NCBI GenBank assembly: GCA_036365455.1
Contig: JAWQUS010000010.1
Location: 19,702,501 to 19,766,500 of the forward strand
Direction: 5' to 3'
Length of the DNA stretch: 64,000 bases
DNA from: Macrosoma leucophasiata
Taxonomy: Eukaryota > Arthropoda > Insecta > Lepidoptera > Hedylidae
Under the pieces are notes generated by a model that had not been told where the DNA came from, searched no databases, and saw nothing but the letters and a program-made list of their open reading frames with translations. Made by a program: the position numbers and the translations under genes. Below, one piece after another: positions 52,228 through 63,945 of this stretch (its first letter is position 1; the number at the start of each line of letters is the position of its first letter).

Positions 52228-52490
52228 TAGTACCTTTTTTATGTAATGAAGGTGGCAAAGAAGCATGCAGTTCACATTCATGTTATGTGATGAATGCAGC
52301 CTATAAACACCCCTAAAAATCCAGAGGTCAAAATGCAGATGTGTTGCCACCCCTGAGACCTTAGTTGTTATGTCTCTGTGATAGTGATTACAGGGCCATA
52401 TATTACCATTTAACCGATAGTGGCATCTGACCGAGATTGGCGGCCGTTAGGTCAGATAACGCCCTTGAATCCTCTACCACCAGCAAAAAA
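52228..52490 (-). mobile_element. SINE-like family A, minus copy
   Basis: tttttatgtaatgaaggtgg, gatgaatgcagcctataaac, agatgtgttgccacccctga and gattacagggccatatatta follow the family in reverse. The head end is degraded. Confidence 0.7.
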
Positions 52491-52509
52491 TTGATAAGAG
52501 TGGTGTATG

Positions 52510-52628
52510 TATGTATCTTTACGCTAGGTCCCTCACGGAGTAGCCAGACAGTGTGTAGCGCCAGATAGCCCGGTCCTGACATACCTCCCGTACTGCTTCT
52601 GCCTTTATCATTCTCTTCATACATGCAT
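52510..52628 (+). repeat. Dispersed repeat, family D copy 2
   Basis: tatctttacgctaggtccct, ggtcctgacatacctcccgt and tcattctcttcatacatgca match 1190-1312. Confidence 0.6.
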
Positions 52629-53240
52629 CCGAATAGTGTTTTAAGAAAAATCGCATTGCTAATGTTGACTGTTATGACTGTTTTTGTAGTAGAGATACCG
52701 TTTTATACTTTTAACTCTATATTCAATTACCTCTTTCGACCATATTCTTCAGGAGCAAGGCTATCAGATATAGATTTCCAATTAAAATCATACCCAACAA
52801 ATTGCGCGTAAACCATAAATGTGATTAACGTTGAAGCTTATTGGATATATTGCTCGTTACGATACTGTATTCCTGATTGGTATCATTTGGTATGCATGTC
52901 TTGGAGAAATTAGATTTAATTTCTGATTTATTTTAAGTAAATATCAATGGAAAATATGAACGACTACCTGTCCGTCCATAATTACATTCATGCCATCTGG
53001 ATTATATTTTGTGTAGTAGTTGTAAAGGAATTTAACGCCAAAACCGCCAAATCAAATTCTGATATAGAGTTGAAGATAGTTTTTACCCACGAAGATCTTG
53101 CGAAGCAGCGGCTTAAGGTCTAGTTTTAGGAAAAATCAGGTAAACCATTTACAATATTTCATAGATATTATATTATCTCCACATCACAAATAAAAAAGTG
53201 TCTATTATAGTTGCAGCCTCCATCTATAAAACATACTCAA

Positions 53241-53556
53241 AACGTACGTAATCCTCGAAGGGATCGGCAGAGGTCACAGACCAATCAGCCTTCCCATAGT
53301 CGATGGCAGAGGTAAATGCATGCATTCAAGCATACATATACAAATACTTACAATTCCGTTTTGACCAATGTAACCTGTTGACATCGCCGGGCTCATTATC
53401 AAACTCCGAGGTACTGGTAACTTCCAGAAAATGGAAAAATCCTAATAGAACCAGATATAAAGGATTTTACGGCGTTATGTTTGATAGTCCCCGACCCGGC
53501 AATCGAACCCAGGACCCCAGAGTAGTAGCAATGTCCACTAGACTACTGAGATACTC
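53241..53556 (-). mobile_element. SINE family B, near full copy with internal duplication
   Basis: The minus-strand head has the B-box region (ggttcgattgccgggtcgg) near 53500. The body matches 228-541. The gatcggcagaggt / gatggcagaggt stretch near 53260-53315 is present twice, so a part of the tail is duplicated. Confidence 0.72.
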
Positions 53557-53599
53557 AATATGGCGACAATCTACGAAATGGGTATGGAAGCTACAGTAG

Positions 53600-55135
53600 G
53601 TACCTTAGTAGTAGGTGCGGTAGTGTTTATTTTGCGACATGAGTATGTCTTTTAAATACCTGTATTCCATGATATGAATGGGCAACGAACTTTCAACACC
53701 ATGTCCAACTCATCATGTAACAACAGCATGGCTTGGACTTGATTTTATTACTTCAGCGTTATCATAAACGTAAATCATAAAAACGTTTCGTTCCACGCAG
53801 TTCGGAATACTATAAGGTGAGAAATTAATCCGTTATATTACGGTAACCATGGAGCTATTATAAAACTCGAGCATTATTCGGCGTTTCTCAGTCTACAGAA
53901 TGAAGCCGTCACCTTTTGTGTGCTTATAGCTTAGCCTAGTTAAAAAATGAGCTGTCTAACTGACAGTTATTTTTAATGAGGATTTTTTTTAGGTTTTGGT
54001 ACCGGTCACAGTCAATTGTTGGTTATGTTTTTTATTTCATTCTTTTTCGCCCGAGTACAGTAGGTACTTACTAGGTAAGTAAGTAACCAGCTTACAACCT
54101 ATCTTTTAGTTTATAACTATGTATGACTCCAGTTTCTTTTATTGGTAGGTGCCCCGTCCTATGAATCACTTTTAGATTGTTTAAACTATTGTGTTTGCAA
54201 TGTGATATGTAATATAGTCTTGATGTATACCAAAATATCGACTAAACCCAAGAGTTGATGAATGCATAATTCAATCAAAGAATGATCTACAGGTTGCATA
54301 ATTCAAATTTAGGATTCTTATGTTTAAGATTGGTGTAAGTTTTTTAATTGTTTTGGGTTTTGAAATCCACCGCTCGTTGGAACTTTTTAACTGTATTTGT
54401 CACGTCACTCTTTGATACTGAGTCTCTACTTGCAGCATTTTAAAATTGTACAGTGAGTACTATAGATATCTATGTATTATGAGCTCCGGCGTGATGACGC
54501 AAAACGCTACGTGATCTTATACGTTTATTGTCAAGTTTGGGTTTCATTCAACATCCCAAAGTAGGTCAAGATTCCGTTGCAAGTATTTGCCCGAATGTAT
54601 AAATAAATAAACACAGCAAGTAAAACAAAAGTTTTTAAATGTGACATTACATTTCCTTAAGTTTTTGATAGTTGTATCAACTTTGATAAGCATATTTTTT
54701 AAAATAAAAATTATTAAAGGCGTAAGGAATTAAATTAATTAAATATCAATTTGAACATTTCGAATAGTATTTTATTTGTTCAAAGATTTTTTGCCTCTTT
54801 TTTATTTGTGTGCAACTTTTTAAAGTTACCTAAACTTCATTCTAGCTTGAAAAACTTTCTTAAATTAGGTATTGTTCTCTCCAATGCTGCTTCGAGCGGT
54901 CAATTTCTACTATCAATGAGAATATTTTAAATGTTAATTAAAAGAATATTAAAAAAGAAACCACCAAGGTGGCCTAGATAAGACTTAATTCATTTTATGA
55001 GTAGATAAGTATGTCTAAATTAAAATAAACATAATCGATCAACTAAATGAAAGCAGGGTTTACCTAGGCTGTCAAAGTCGCAAAATATCGCAATTTGAAA
55101 TCATATTGTCATTCTGCAAAGCGATGATTATACAC
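53600..55135. other. Unassigned AT-rich spacer
   Basis: No gene-like frames and no repeat family recognised. Confidence 0.4.
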
Positions 55136-55139
55136 GTAT

Positions 55140-55384
55140 TTACAGTGCTCATCAAGAAATATTACACATCGAACCTACGAAAGAGACAATCGGCTAGTTT
55201 CGACTTCGTAGAGCGTTATCTCTGCTGCACACGGCCTACGTAATCACTGATAATGCGGTATTGGTTAAAACTTGATCAAAATGGTCGTTAAACGTCATAT
55301 AAGTGACGTGCGAAAGAGATAACACTCTACAGACCCGAAGTCTCCCTCCTACGGTCGATGTGCATTATTTCTTGGAAACTGTAA
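55140..55384. mobile_element. MITE family G, copy 3
   Basis: Left end ttacagtgctcatcaagaaa, right end cattatttcttggaaactgta; the interior gaaagagacaatcggctagt is the same as in copy 2. Confidence 0.75.
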
Positions 55385-55399
55385 CTTTTTCTACTGAAT

Positions 55400-56985
55400 C
55401 AGATATATAATGTCTGGTGTTGTTATTATTATAACAATTGTTTCGCATTAACCCGGCGATAACCGCTTAATTAAACTCTATCACTTAGGTAATGATCCTT
55501 AAAAATGCAAATTTTAGATATCGTACATTGGTAATCTCTCTAAATTAACCCCACAACCTAGTTAGAAAAGAAAATAGAAACGTATTTAATGGCTAGGCAT
55601 AGGCACATAGTCATTGTGGCCTAACCGTACTTACTAGCCGGTCATTTTCCTCAATAATGACATGTTAGAGGTGGTCGCGGCCACAATTTGCCACTTAATG
55701 CCACCGGTCACTGGACCGTTCTAACCGTAATGGGTGTAACTGTATCACAGTTAAACGTACACTTGCATAACCACCAATTGGTGGAGAGTAACTCATTAAC
55801 TGTTATTACTTTTAATATATGACTGTAGGTAGCAAATGGGCCTGGTAGATGATAATCAGTTTTTTTTTCAGAGGGTCAAGTTCAGAGACTCGAGAGGACT
55901 CGAGGGTTCTTGGACTTCATCTAATATTTGATTTTATATTGATTATGTACACTTTATGACGTAAAAATGTAAAAATGTACTTGAAATTGTTTACAGATTT
56001 AAGATAATCTTCCTACGTCCGCTTACATTAGACATAAATTTACTAACTGGGGTAAACATTCTGTTTGCAAGACAATGACATCATATATATGGCTTAAAAT
56101 ATTAGGTAGATGTCTAGGTATTACAAATTTATTTTACAAATAGCCTACTTCTACAAACTAACGCAGCACATACCTACTTGCACGCTAATTCTTCGGACAG
56201 TTGTAAGTAGGTATTACATTTTTATTGTCACAGTTTAAAATGTTAGTAGTTTTTTGTAGTTTAGAAGGTCAGCAGTAACTGTAGTCAGCACTAGGTACTA
56301 TCAATTATTTAAAGGATATTTATCTAATAACTAGGATTTTGGGCCTGTAGTCTTTTCAATCTATAGACCACAGATACAGAAGGTAAATAAAGTGAAGTTG
56401 CATTCGAAAGTTGAAACTCATCACTGGCAGCACCAGCTCAACATAGGTGAGAGCAAAATAACCTTGATACGATCGAAGAAAGCGCCCGGAGCGATCGGTG
56501 CAGTCAATTACATGGAATACGGATAAAATGTTCGTACTCTTTGGTATTTGTTACCCACGTAGGCTGAATACAAATGGTCCATTGCCAGATTTCGAACTTG
56601 GAAATATAGGTTGGCTCTCATTTAGCTTAGCCGCTGGGGTTTTCGTTATTTTGGAATCAAACGTTTCATAATCGATTTTTTGCTCCATAATTTCTGCGCT
56701 AAAGAAAATCCAGGAAAATTGGGCATTCCACGCTGTAACGTAAGTATAATGTTTACATTGACACTTTCAGTTTGGTCATATACCTACATATTATTATCTA
56801 GAGGGTTTCACTTACTTTTAATGTGGACAACATACTTTTGTACAAATCATAAGTCTCATTTTTGTGAAGATGTCTGCAGTGAAGACTGCTGCAGTCTTCA
56901 CTTAACACTCACATGCACTGTATGCTTATTTCCACCTTCATTACACAAAAAAGACAATATAAAATAACATCACGAGTCAAGTGTG
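55400..56985. other. Unassigned spacer, one family A tail
   Basis: A family A 3' remnant (gctgcagtcttcacttaaca ... ccttcattacacaaaaaa) lies at 56885-56955. At 56715-56738 a short frame ends at a good donor (CTGTAAC|GTAAGT), but the acceptor is weak. A possible inverted repeat involving ctaaccgtac and ttctaaccgtaatg lies at about 55620-55740. Confidence 0.35.
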
Positions 56986-56992
56986 CACTAAC

Positions 56993-57076
56993 CTTAAAAT
57001 CCACCGACCGAGCCTCGATGCCGAATGAATGCCGAGATGCGATTATCTGGAATGCCATCGTGTAGAGATCGCGGAA
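56993..57076 (-). other. Possible first coding exon of an unrecognised gene
   Basis: The minus-strand block has an acceptor (ggtttcag) and a donor (AAG|GTTAGT). Its 84 bases read FRDLYTMAFQIIASRHSFGI and then EARSVDFK. The internal ATG (57058-57056) has a good start context (ACGATGG). I cannot name the product and see no neighbouring exon in phase; a chance frame is quite possible. Confidence 0.25.
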
Positions 57077-57079
57077 CTG

Positions 57080-58380
57080 AAACCTCGTCCGTTTCGTGTT
57101 CGTAATTCAAATTTAATAAATTTGAAAGTAAAGGTGTTACCTATCTGATTTAAATACCCGAATGTTATTTATACAGAAAAGTTGATACCTATATGTTACT
57201 AATATTGAATGGTCGTATTTATAAGATAAAATTGCTGATGTGGGTATGTATTATTTGCCTCAAGAATGGCTACGCATCGGCATTTTGTATGTTTTTAGTT
57301 TTTATGTAGGTTTGTTCACCGATTACTTCGTCAATTGTAGACCGATTTATGTTGTTTGAAACGGTATACTCCCAAGTTGGTGCCATTGCCACGAACTTGG
57401 GATCTGAAGATGGCATCATGGATAAATCGAAGAAAACCCAAAAAAAATGTATGGACTTGTTTGGAACAAAAAAATACTGAATATGGATTTGATGTCAAGG
57501 AGTAATGCACGTCATACTTTTGAATTATATTTAGAAGTAGGGCCATAGAGTCTTTAGTTAAACTAATTGGCGGCCGGACTTAGAAATATTCCAAAAGTGT
57601 ACTTATGGCTATTATTTTCACATTTTAATGATGCGATTATTTGATTTTAAAAAATGATATTTTTAAAGAAACTTTACGTCTATAAACTACCTACTCTACC
57701 TTCAATTAGGTACTTACGCTCAATCAGAACTGTAGATATACTTAAATGAAAAAAAAAAACTTTACAACACACATATAAATCAGTATCCATCGCGAATTTT
57801 ATACCAGAGATGTCTTCGGTGCTTTGAACTTAAAATGCTTGGAAGATTTTATTTTTTTACATAAAATTTGCACTTAATTTGAATATTTTACACACATATT
57901 TTATATACATATTATTTAAATTGCAGTTTTGGGTAAATTATTCTTTCTTCTTGCGAACATAATCCGTTATGACATAACATAAACATTAAGACAGACATTA
58001 TTATGTATGTATCAGCTCTCTAAATATTCTTAAACAAGCAGGTGCAAATCATTTGAGCGGTAGATGTAGGTATGACATGAAATTCAAATGTCTTTTCACA
58101 AGTGATATTTTCTTATTCTTATTCTTTTCTTAGTCACAATTATTGTTTTTTTTCTTTTTGTTTTGAGTTTCAAATAATTCATTTGAAACCGTTCCCTACT
58201 GGTAATGATTACTCTGATGAACAGAACACAACATACTTCTTACCTGACATTCAATTAAAAACTTTAGGTAGTGCTAACAGTCACAACATAATAGATTTAC
58301 AATATTTTTATATAGAATTTAATTTGTACGCTCAAACAAGGTTAAATTCTAATTAAAACTTGTTTGAGCTTACAAAAAAA
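57080..58380. other. Unassigned AT-rich spacer
   Basis: Near 57340-57440 the text cccaagttggtgccattgcc and acgaacttgggatctgaaga may be an old repeat. No supported exon. Confidence 0.35.
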
Positions 58381-58387
58381 TATATAT

Positions 58388-58803
58388 ATGCACAAAAAAT
58401 GTCACAACCTACATACAACGGTAATCCGGTAAAGCTAACCATTGAGCCATACGTAACTTCACGCCTGTCTTCTCCGAAGGGGTAGGCGGAGATAAGTGCA
58501 AGAAACAACCAGGATACGTTTTGGCCCATGAAACAGACGAGCCTTTTGGCATCTCGCACAAACTCTTAAATGTTACACTGGGAAACTTCTAGAAAATGGA
58601 GAAACCCAATAGCACCACAGACAAAGTATAACACCTATATTTTATCTGAAAGAAGGTGGTACCCCAACGTATCAATAGTGACCAGCTACCACAGACTAAT
58701 GAGGCAGTTGTTGAGTTAATATAAAAAATTTGTTCGCACAAAAAATGTCGCAACCTAACAGTAAATATGAACGGTAATCCGGTAAAGCGAACCGATGAGC
58801 AAC
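58388..58803 (-). mobile_element. SINE family B copy flanked by a diverged long direct repeat
   Basis: The SINE (58450-58712) is degraded (ctgtcttctccgaaggggta ... aactaatgaggcagttgt). On each side sits a repeat of about 55-65 bp: acaaaaaatgtcacaaccta ... ggtaatccggtaaagctaac at 58391-58440 and acaaaaaatgtcgcaaccta ... ggtaatccggtaaagcgaac at 58738-58790. Confidence 0.6.
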
Positions 58804-59019
58804 ACTTAATCCCATTTAAGCAGTAACTGCATAATTGTAAGCGGCTACTGCATAAACTCGATTCACTCGATTCGTTTTACCACAGATTACAAAAAAATTA
58901 TTTGCTCTCATGGAATGTTGTACCTTTACCTAAATTTCATATAATCAATTTTCCTCGACTCGACCATACAAAAAAAGATTAGATATCTTTAGCTGGTATG
59001 CGCGATTTAGTTTTTCTCA

Positions 59020-59125
59020 CAGACGTATCATTTCAGCCAAAAGAAGTTTACTGTTGGACAAAAGCTTCCCCAAAGATGGCTAAAACGAACGGTCCTGGGC
59101 CGCCCTCATCCAGCGATTTCCCGCA
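59020..59125 (-). mobile_element. RTE 3' end fragment
   Basis: tttcagccaaaagaagttta and gaacggtcctgggccgccct match the 3' end at 31481-31570. Confidence 0.75.
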
Positions 59126-59134
59126 GAGAACGTA

Positions 59135-59360
59135 TGCCTGCCAATAAATGTTACAGAAGAGAAGATGCAAATGTGAGACGACCGTTTGATTCGAAGGATC
59201 GCGGCTTCGATCCCTGCACCGGGACAAATATTTGTATGAGCTACAGACATTTGTTTCGGGTCTGGTTTTTTGAGTATGTGTTGTATGTGTACAACGGCAC
59301 CCACGACACAGGTTTATAGTGTAAGGCTGTGAGTGTAAGCGTATTTTATTTTATTTATTT
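59135..59360 (+). mobile_element. Lepidopteran-type tRNA-derived SINE
   Basis: The B-box-like cggcttcgatccctgcaccg is followed by ggacaaatatttgtatgagc, gtttcgggtctggttttttg and cggcacccacgacacaggtt, the layout of an abundant lepidopteran SINE, ending in a ttttattttatt run. It directly follows the RTE fragment. The plus and minus ORFs here are not genes. Confidence 0.65.
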
Positions 59361-59364
59361 TACA

Positions 59365-60030
59365 AATCTAAATTCTATATCTGTGAGTTCATCATTTGGA
59401 ATTAAATGAAATACTTAATATTTATTTATTGATTTTCCTCCGGGACGCCGGGAGACATAACGGGGGGAGGCTAAGCAGGTATGCTTACTCCTGTACCCGT
59501 AACCTAAACTGCAACTTTAAGTTTTGTATTAGGTGACTAATACAAAACCTGTCGTTGGAATGGAAAATAACCCACTGGGTCAAGCAATTCAAATGGTAAA
59601 CTATAAGTGAAATTTTAACAATAGAGTTACCATTTAAAATGATACCTACCGTTGAGGTTTCAAACCTCAAAGACACGCCATTTGACTGGAACTCGAAAGG
59701 CATAGCGGTATTAAGGTAGCCACACAGTCATCTGAGTCCATTATCGAATCAACTGCACCGAAAATATGATTTCCATTTAATTTACGTAAACTTCATGTTT
59801 ATAGGAAGGTATAGGAGGAAGACGAAGATTGCAAGTTAGTACAATAACTATTATTTACACAAATTTAAAAAATAACTGTTTCATTGTTCACTTTTTATTT
59901 ATTTAGCTGACTCCATCCCTTGTGTTCAACATCTCCCATATTACGATGGGATCAAGTTTCACGCATGCCTCCGTCGCCGCGACCACCACAAGCCCTGGTC
60001 ACCATGTATTCAATATGAACGAACACTACG
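59365..60030. other. Unassigned spacer
   Basis: A short inverted stretch (tttaagttttgtattagg / ctaatacaaaacct) lies at about 59515-59550, and ttgaggtttcaaacctcaa, a near-palindrome, at about 59652-59671. No gene is seen. Confidence 0.4.
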
Positions 60031-60034
60031 GACA

Positions 60035-60374
60035 CTGAGATTCACAGACCGCACTACGACTTAACTTTCAGCAAAGTACGCTTAGGGCTTAGAACTGTCT
60101 AAACTCATACTTTACTGACAGTTCTAAGCATACTTTGCTGAAAGTGAAATCGTATTGCGGTCTGTGAATCTCGCACTAAGGCCGAGATTTTCAGAGAGCA
60201 GTATGACTTTACTTTGATTTTGAGTTGAACTTTAACAGACGTGTCAAACTATTACTTTACTCCTTTTTCTCCAAAAAGTAAGAGTTTTAACATGTCTGTG
60301 AAACACAATAAGCGTTGAAGTTTAACTTTAAGCTAAAGTAAAGTTAAAGTACGTTCTGTAAATTTCGCCCTAAG
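60035..60374. mobile_element. Two abutting foldback MITEs
   Basis: The first (60035-60180) folds tgagattcacagaccgcact onto gcggtctgtgaatctcgcac and is a relative of the element at 3407-3556. The second (60181-60374) folds gccgagattttcagagagca onto acgttctgtaaatttcgccc with arms rich in aaagtaaagtt. They meet at ctaag|gccgag. Confidence 0.75.
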
Positions 60375-60379
60375 AATAG

Positions 60380-61150
60380 GTTCGAGCGCATCAGTTCTAA
60401 TCAATTTCATCATTGTTTTAATATTATTTCGCATTAACACATGCTTGTTAAATATATTTTATTTTTAAAGAAAAAATTTCATCATACTTATAAAAAGTGT
60501 TTTGAAATTCGTTATATTCGGTTGTTGCTACGCGTTCGGCTCGGATAAGTGTGTGTTCACCTTACAGTTATTCTTGCCTATGATAATGTTAAGCTGCTAC
60601 CTGCAGTCTCATCGCCCGAGCTTTAAGTGTCCGTTCTAAGGAACACAGCATTACATTAAGTCGTGATCACTTTATGAACTACCTTGTGGTCTATTAGAAC
60701 AGTAAATAATAACACAATTGAAAATATGAACGAGCATTATAGTAGGTTTGTTGTGTCAGTTTTTTTACACTTTATGCAAGAGATATCTAATGAAACAATA
60801 GCAATCTTTCCATTGCGCGAGTTTATATATTTTTTACATGGTTTTGCTTGCGATTTCGTACATGTATAATTCCCGTTTTGAAGGAATTTCGATAAATCCT
60901 TTCTTTGTGTGCTCTGATAGTCCTCAAGAAACCTATTGTTTCGGTCCCATGCAAGATCCCACTTAGTAGTCTATATGTTTCTTTGGGCGTGTTCACATGA
61001 GCATACTGCTGCGGTACCGCCGCGCCTGTATTATAATGGCGCGATACAACAAATTGCCGTCAGAAACAAAATGCTCATGGGAAAGAAGCAGCTTTCTAGA
61101 ACCAGTAGTTTCAACTGTGCGTCATCAATGCCTCGGTCAGTAACACAAGA
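60380..61150. other. Unassigned spacer
   Basis: atattatttcgcattaacac at 60420-60439 repeats the 5' end of the retroposon at 2601-2893. No exon is supported. The 127-codon frame at 60936-61319 runs into the repeat at 61160 and is treated as chance. Confidence 0.35.
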
Positions 61151-61159
61151 CTTTTATTT

Positions 61160-61320
61160 TAACCTAGCGACCCGCCCCGGTTTCGCACGGGTGGCATTTA
61201 TTATAGATATAAACCTTCCTCAGAAAACCCTCTTTCTAACATTTCAAACAGGAACAAAATCCGTTTACAACTTTCCGAGATTAGCGCATACATACAGACA
61301 GAGAAAATGGACTTTATAAT
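61160..61320 (-). mobile_element. Helitron-like repeat, copy 2 (minus)
   Basis: ctagcgacccgccccggttt at 61165 is the reversed 3' end, and catacatacagacagagaaa the 5' part, of the family at 22003-22243. Confidence 0.55.
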
Positions 61321-61324
61321 ATGT

Positions 61325-61920
61325 AGTGATAGTGAAGTGATAGTGATAGTGATATTGATTATACCTGCAACTTCTGTGTTCTCGTAGTCATTAACGAAAT
61401 AGGTCAATGTCCGTTTTCGCAGCACAAAGCTACGTCGTAGATGATCGTAGTCAATTGTCCTATCTAAGATATTATACCATAGAATTAGAATTTATGAATA
61501 TGATTGAATTTTTTTAAATGTAGCATGAGGGAAATATAGAACAGATTCTCAAAAGTCATGGATCAAATGTTGTTTACTGTACTGATCCCTTTAAGTGATG
61601 CTGACATATGGCTCCAAAAGAATACAAATAGATTACATAAATAGATTTCGACGTTCGATTCATCTGTTCTGTTACACCAAACATTTCTTAAACTTAACTT
61701 CATAATCACAAACACTAATCAAAGCGTCGTTGATCGTGATCTTGAACGTATATAACATAGGGAAACAATACCCACAGCACGCTATTTGATTGAATATCGC
61801 GCAAGTAATGACTTTATTATGGTATTGCATGCAAGATGCTGTCGACCGTATTATGCAGTATAATTAATACAACGTCAGAGATATTCCCTTCAAGTATAAG
61901 CAAAGATTGTTTAAATCAGG
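61325..61920. other. Unassigned spacer
   Basis: Contains a short (gtgata)n-like run at 61323-61356. Nothing else is recognised. Confidence 0.4.
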
Positions 61921-61924
61921 TTAA

Positions 61925-62065
61925 CAGATAAGTGAACGAGCCACCTGGATATAAAGTGCTGTTTAGGACATTTTCAACGTCAGGGGAGTTGTCAATTGCC
62001 AATGCTTTGCCAAGCCCAAAGGAATATTTTGAAGCCAGTTTTAAAGAACCCATGCCCAGATACTT
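61925..62065 (+). repeat. Dispersed repeat, family H degraded copy 3
   Basis: gaacgagccacctggatata, caacgtcaggggagttgtca and tgaagccagttttaaagaac follow family H. A family A tail (gcatgcagtcatcacttacg) is at 62188-62255. Confidence 0.5.
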
Positions 62066-62259
62066 CGGACAGAGTATAGAGTTTAGATACAGAAGACACA
62101 CAGTTACACAAACAGTAGAGATTAAAATGCTTTTGCAAGGCCTATTTGATGAGGCCTCTTTGACAATAAATCACGCACAATATTCACGCATGCAGTCATC
62201 ACTTACGATCCGTGTGATCGGTATGCTTGTCTACCAATTTAGTCACATAAAAAAATATA

Positions 62260-63220
62260 GTACCGGAATCTGGAACACAATAGTCCTAATTACTATCGTT
62301 TAGCGGTGGACAGATTAAGTAATTACACTTAAATTACACTTAAATTCTACTACCAGCAAAAATGCTTGATGAAACTACGTATTAGTAGGTATTACGTTTC
62401 TACGCAACAAGATAACAATCTGAAACCACCATGTATCGCTCAAACGGTATCATTTATGGAATGCCTTTAATTAAGTAGGCATACCCAACGGATAACAGGT
62501 CATTCTGAACGGTGCTTCGTGATTATAACATTGAAGAACCGCCACGAACGCTATAACGTTTTATGTTCTTGATATAAATTTCAAAAACAGAAAGATCAAG
62601 GAAATGTATGTATCTTCGAGCTAAGTCCCTTACGGAGTAGGCAGAGAGCATGGATCGTCAAGGTAAACGTTATATTTTTTTTACCATTACACAAGACATG
62701 TCCAATGAAGCTGGCTCCGTTATATGGTACTTCGAGACATAACTACCGGTACCGAAACTATTGACAGCTCAGATTTGGTGGAGATACTGAACAGGATATG
62801 GGAGGTTCATATCTTAATCTGAAGCGCTCCAGATACTGCAAAAAACCCCTTTTGGTTTCCGCTACGCTAGCTCCTTTCCGTCATCTTATAAGTCAACCTT
62901 TTGACATAAAATTATGTAGGGTACTAGAACAACTGGCATACTAACATAATTATAAACAGTTATTAAAGATACTGAAAGTATTATGGAGACAAAGAAAGCA
63001 TGGTTGATCTCGCTAAACGACCTAACCGCACAGTCAAGATCAACGTAAAATGTGCAAAAACTAAACGTAATCTACCGTGAAAGCACCATAAAGCGCTTTT
63101 TTATTATTGCTTTGGACTTAAGTTAGCCTAGTTTCTATTGATTTTATAATATTTTGTTATTGGAAACTGAAGTACCGTGTGCTTTATGACGGAATACTAA
63201 TATGTTTGTGGGTAAAAAAG
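62260..63220. other. Unassigned spacer
   Basis: Contains a short family D remnant (gtatcttcgagctaagtccc) at 62608-62660. No gene is recognised. Confidence 0.4.
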
Positions 63221-63224
63221 CGAT

Positions 63225-63945
63225 AAATCAATTCAGGCGCGCCGTGCCTGTCCTGCCAAAGTTGACAGTGTATCTTTGTTAGACATGTAGGTATTTGCTC
63301 GAACTGCCTCTCCATCTATAGTTATAATAAAACTGTAGACGTGTAAATTCTGTACATTAAAAATATTGAAAAAATAAGTACCAGGGGATGTTACTAGATC
63401 GATACGTTTATTCAAGCATCACATAAAATCTACCGGTCCGATTACCATGAAACTTGGTATACTTATACTTTAACCTTAGGCGCACAACACTGGGTACTTT
63501 TTATCCCGGTTTGTCTGTGTGTTTGTGCATTTTAATATTCGAAACGGCTTATTCGATTTGCGGTTTTCACTTATATATTGTGGTAAGTTTCACTTAACAT
63601 TTAGTGTTTATTTCATGTGAATCGGTTCAGAAATAAAAAGTTATGTCATTTTAAAGAATCATATCGAATATTTTTAAGCTATTCTTTATCTTAGTTCTAT
63701 GTTTTAGGGGGTTTCGTACCTAAATAGTAAAAACGGACCCTACAGATTACTAATCCTCCGCTGTCTGACTGTCTGCCCGTCCGTCCGTCTGTCTGTCACC
63801 AGCCTGTATCTCATAAATAGTGATAGCTAGAAAACTAACATTTACACAAATTATGTATTTCTGATACCGCTATAAAGACAAAATTAATTACTAAAAATAT
63901 GATAATGAAAATTTTAAGGGTTCCAAGGGGGCATACAATAAACGT
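63225..63945 (-). repeat. Dispersed repeat of about 0.7 kb, copy 2
   Basis: The reverse of 30290-31020: agtaccaggggatgttacta, ccggtccgattaccatgaaa, gaaacggcttattcgatttg, ccagcctgtatctcataaat and tgatagctagaaaactaaca. The (CTGT)n runs sit in the same places. Confidence 0.75.
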
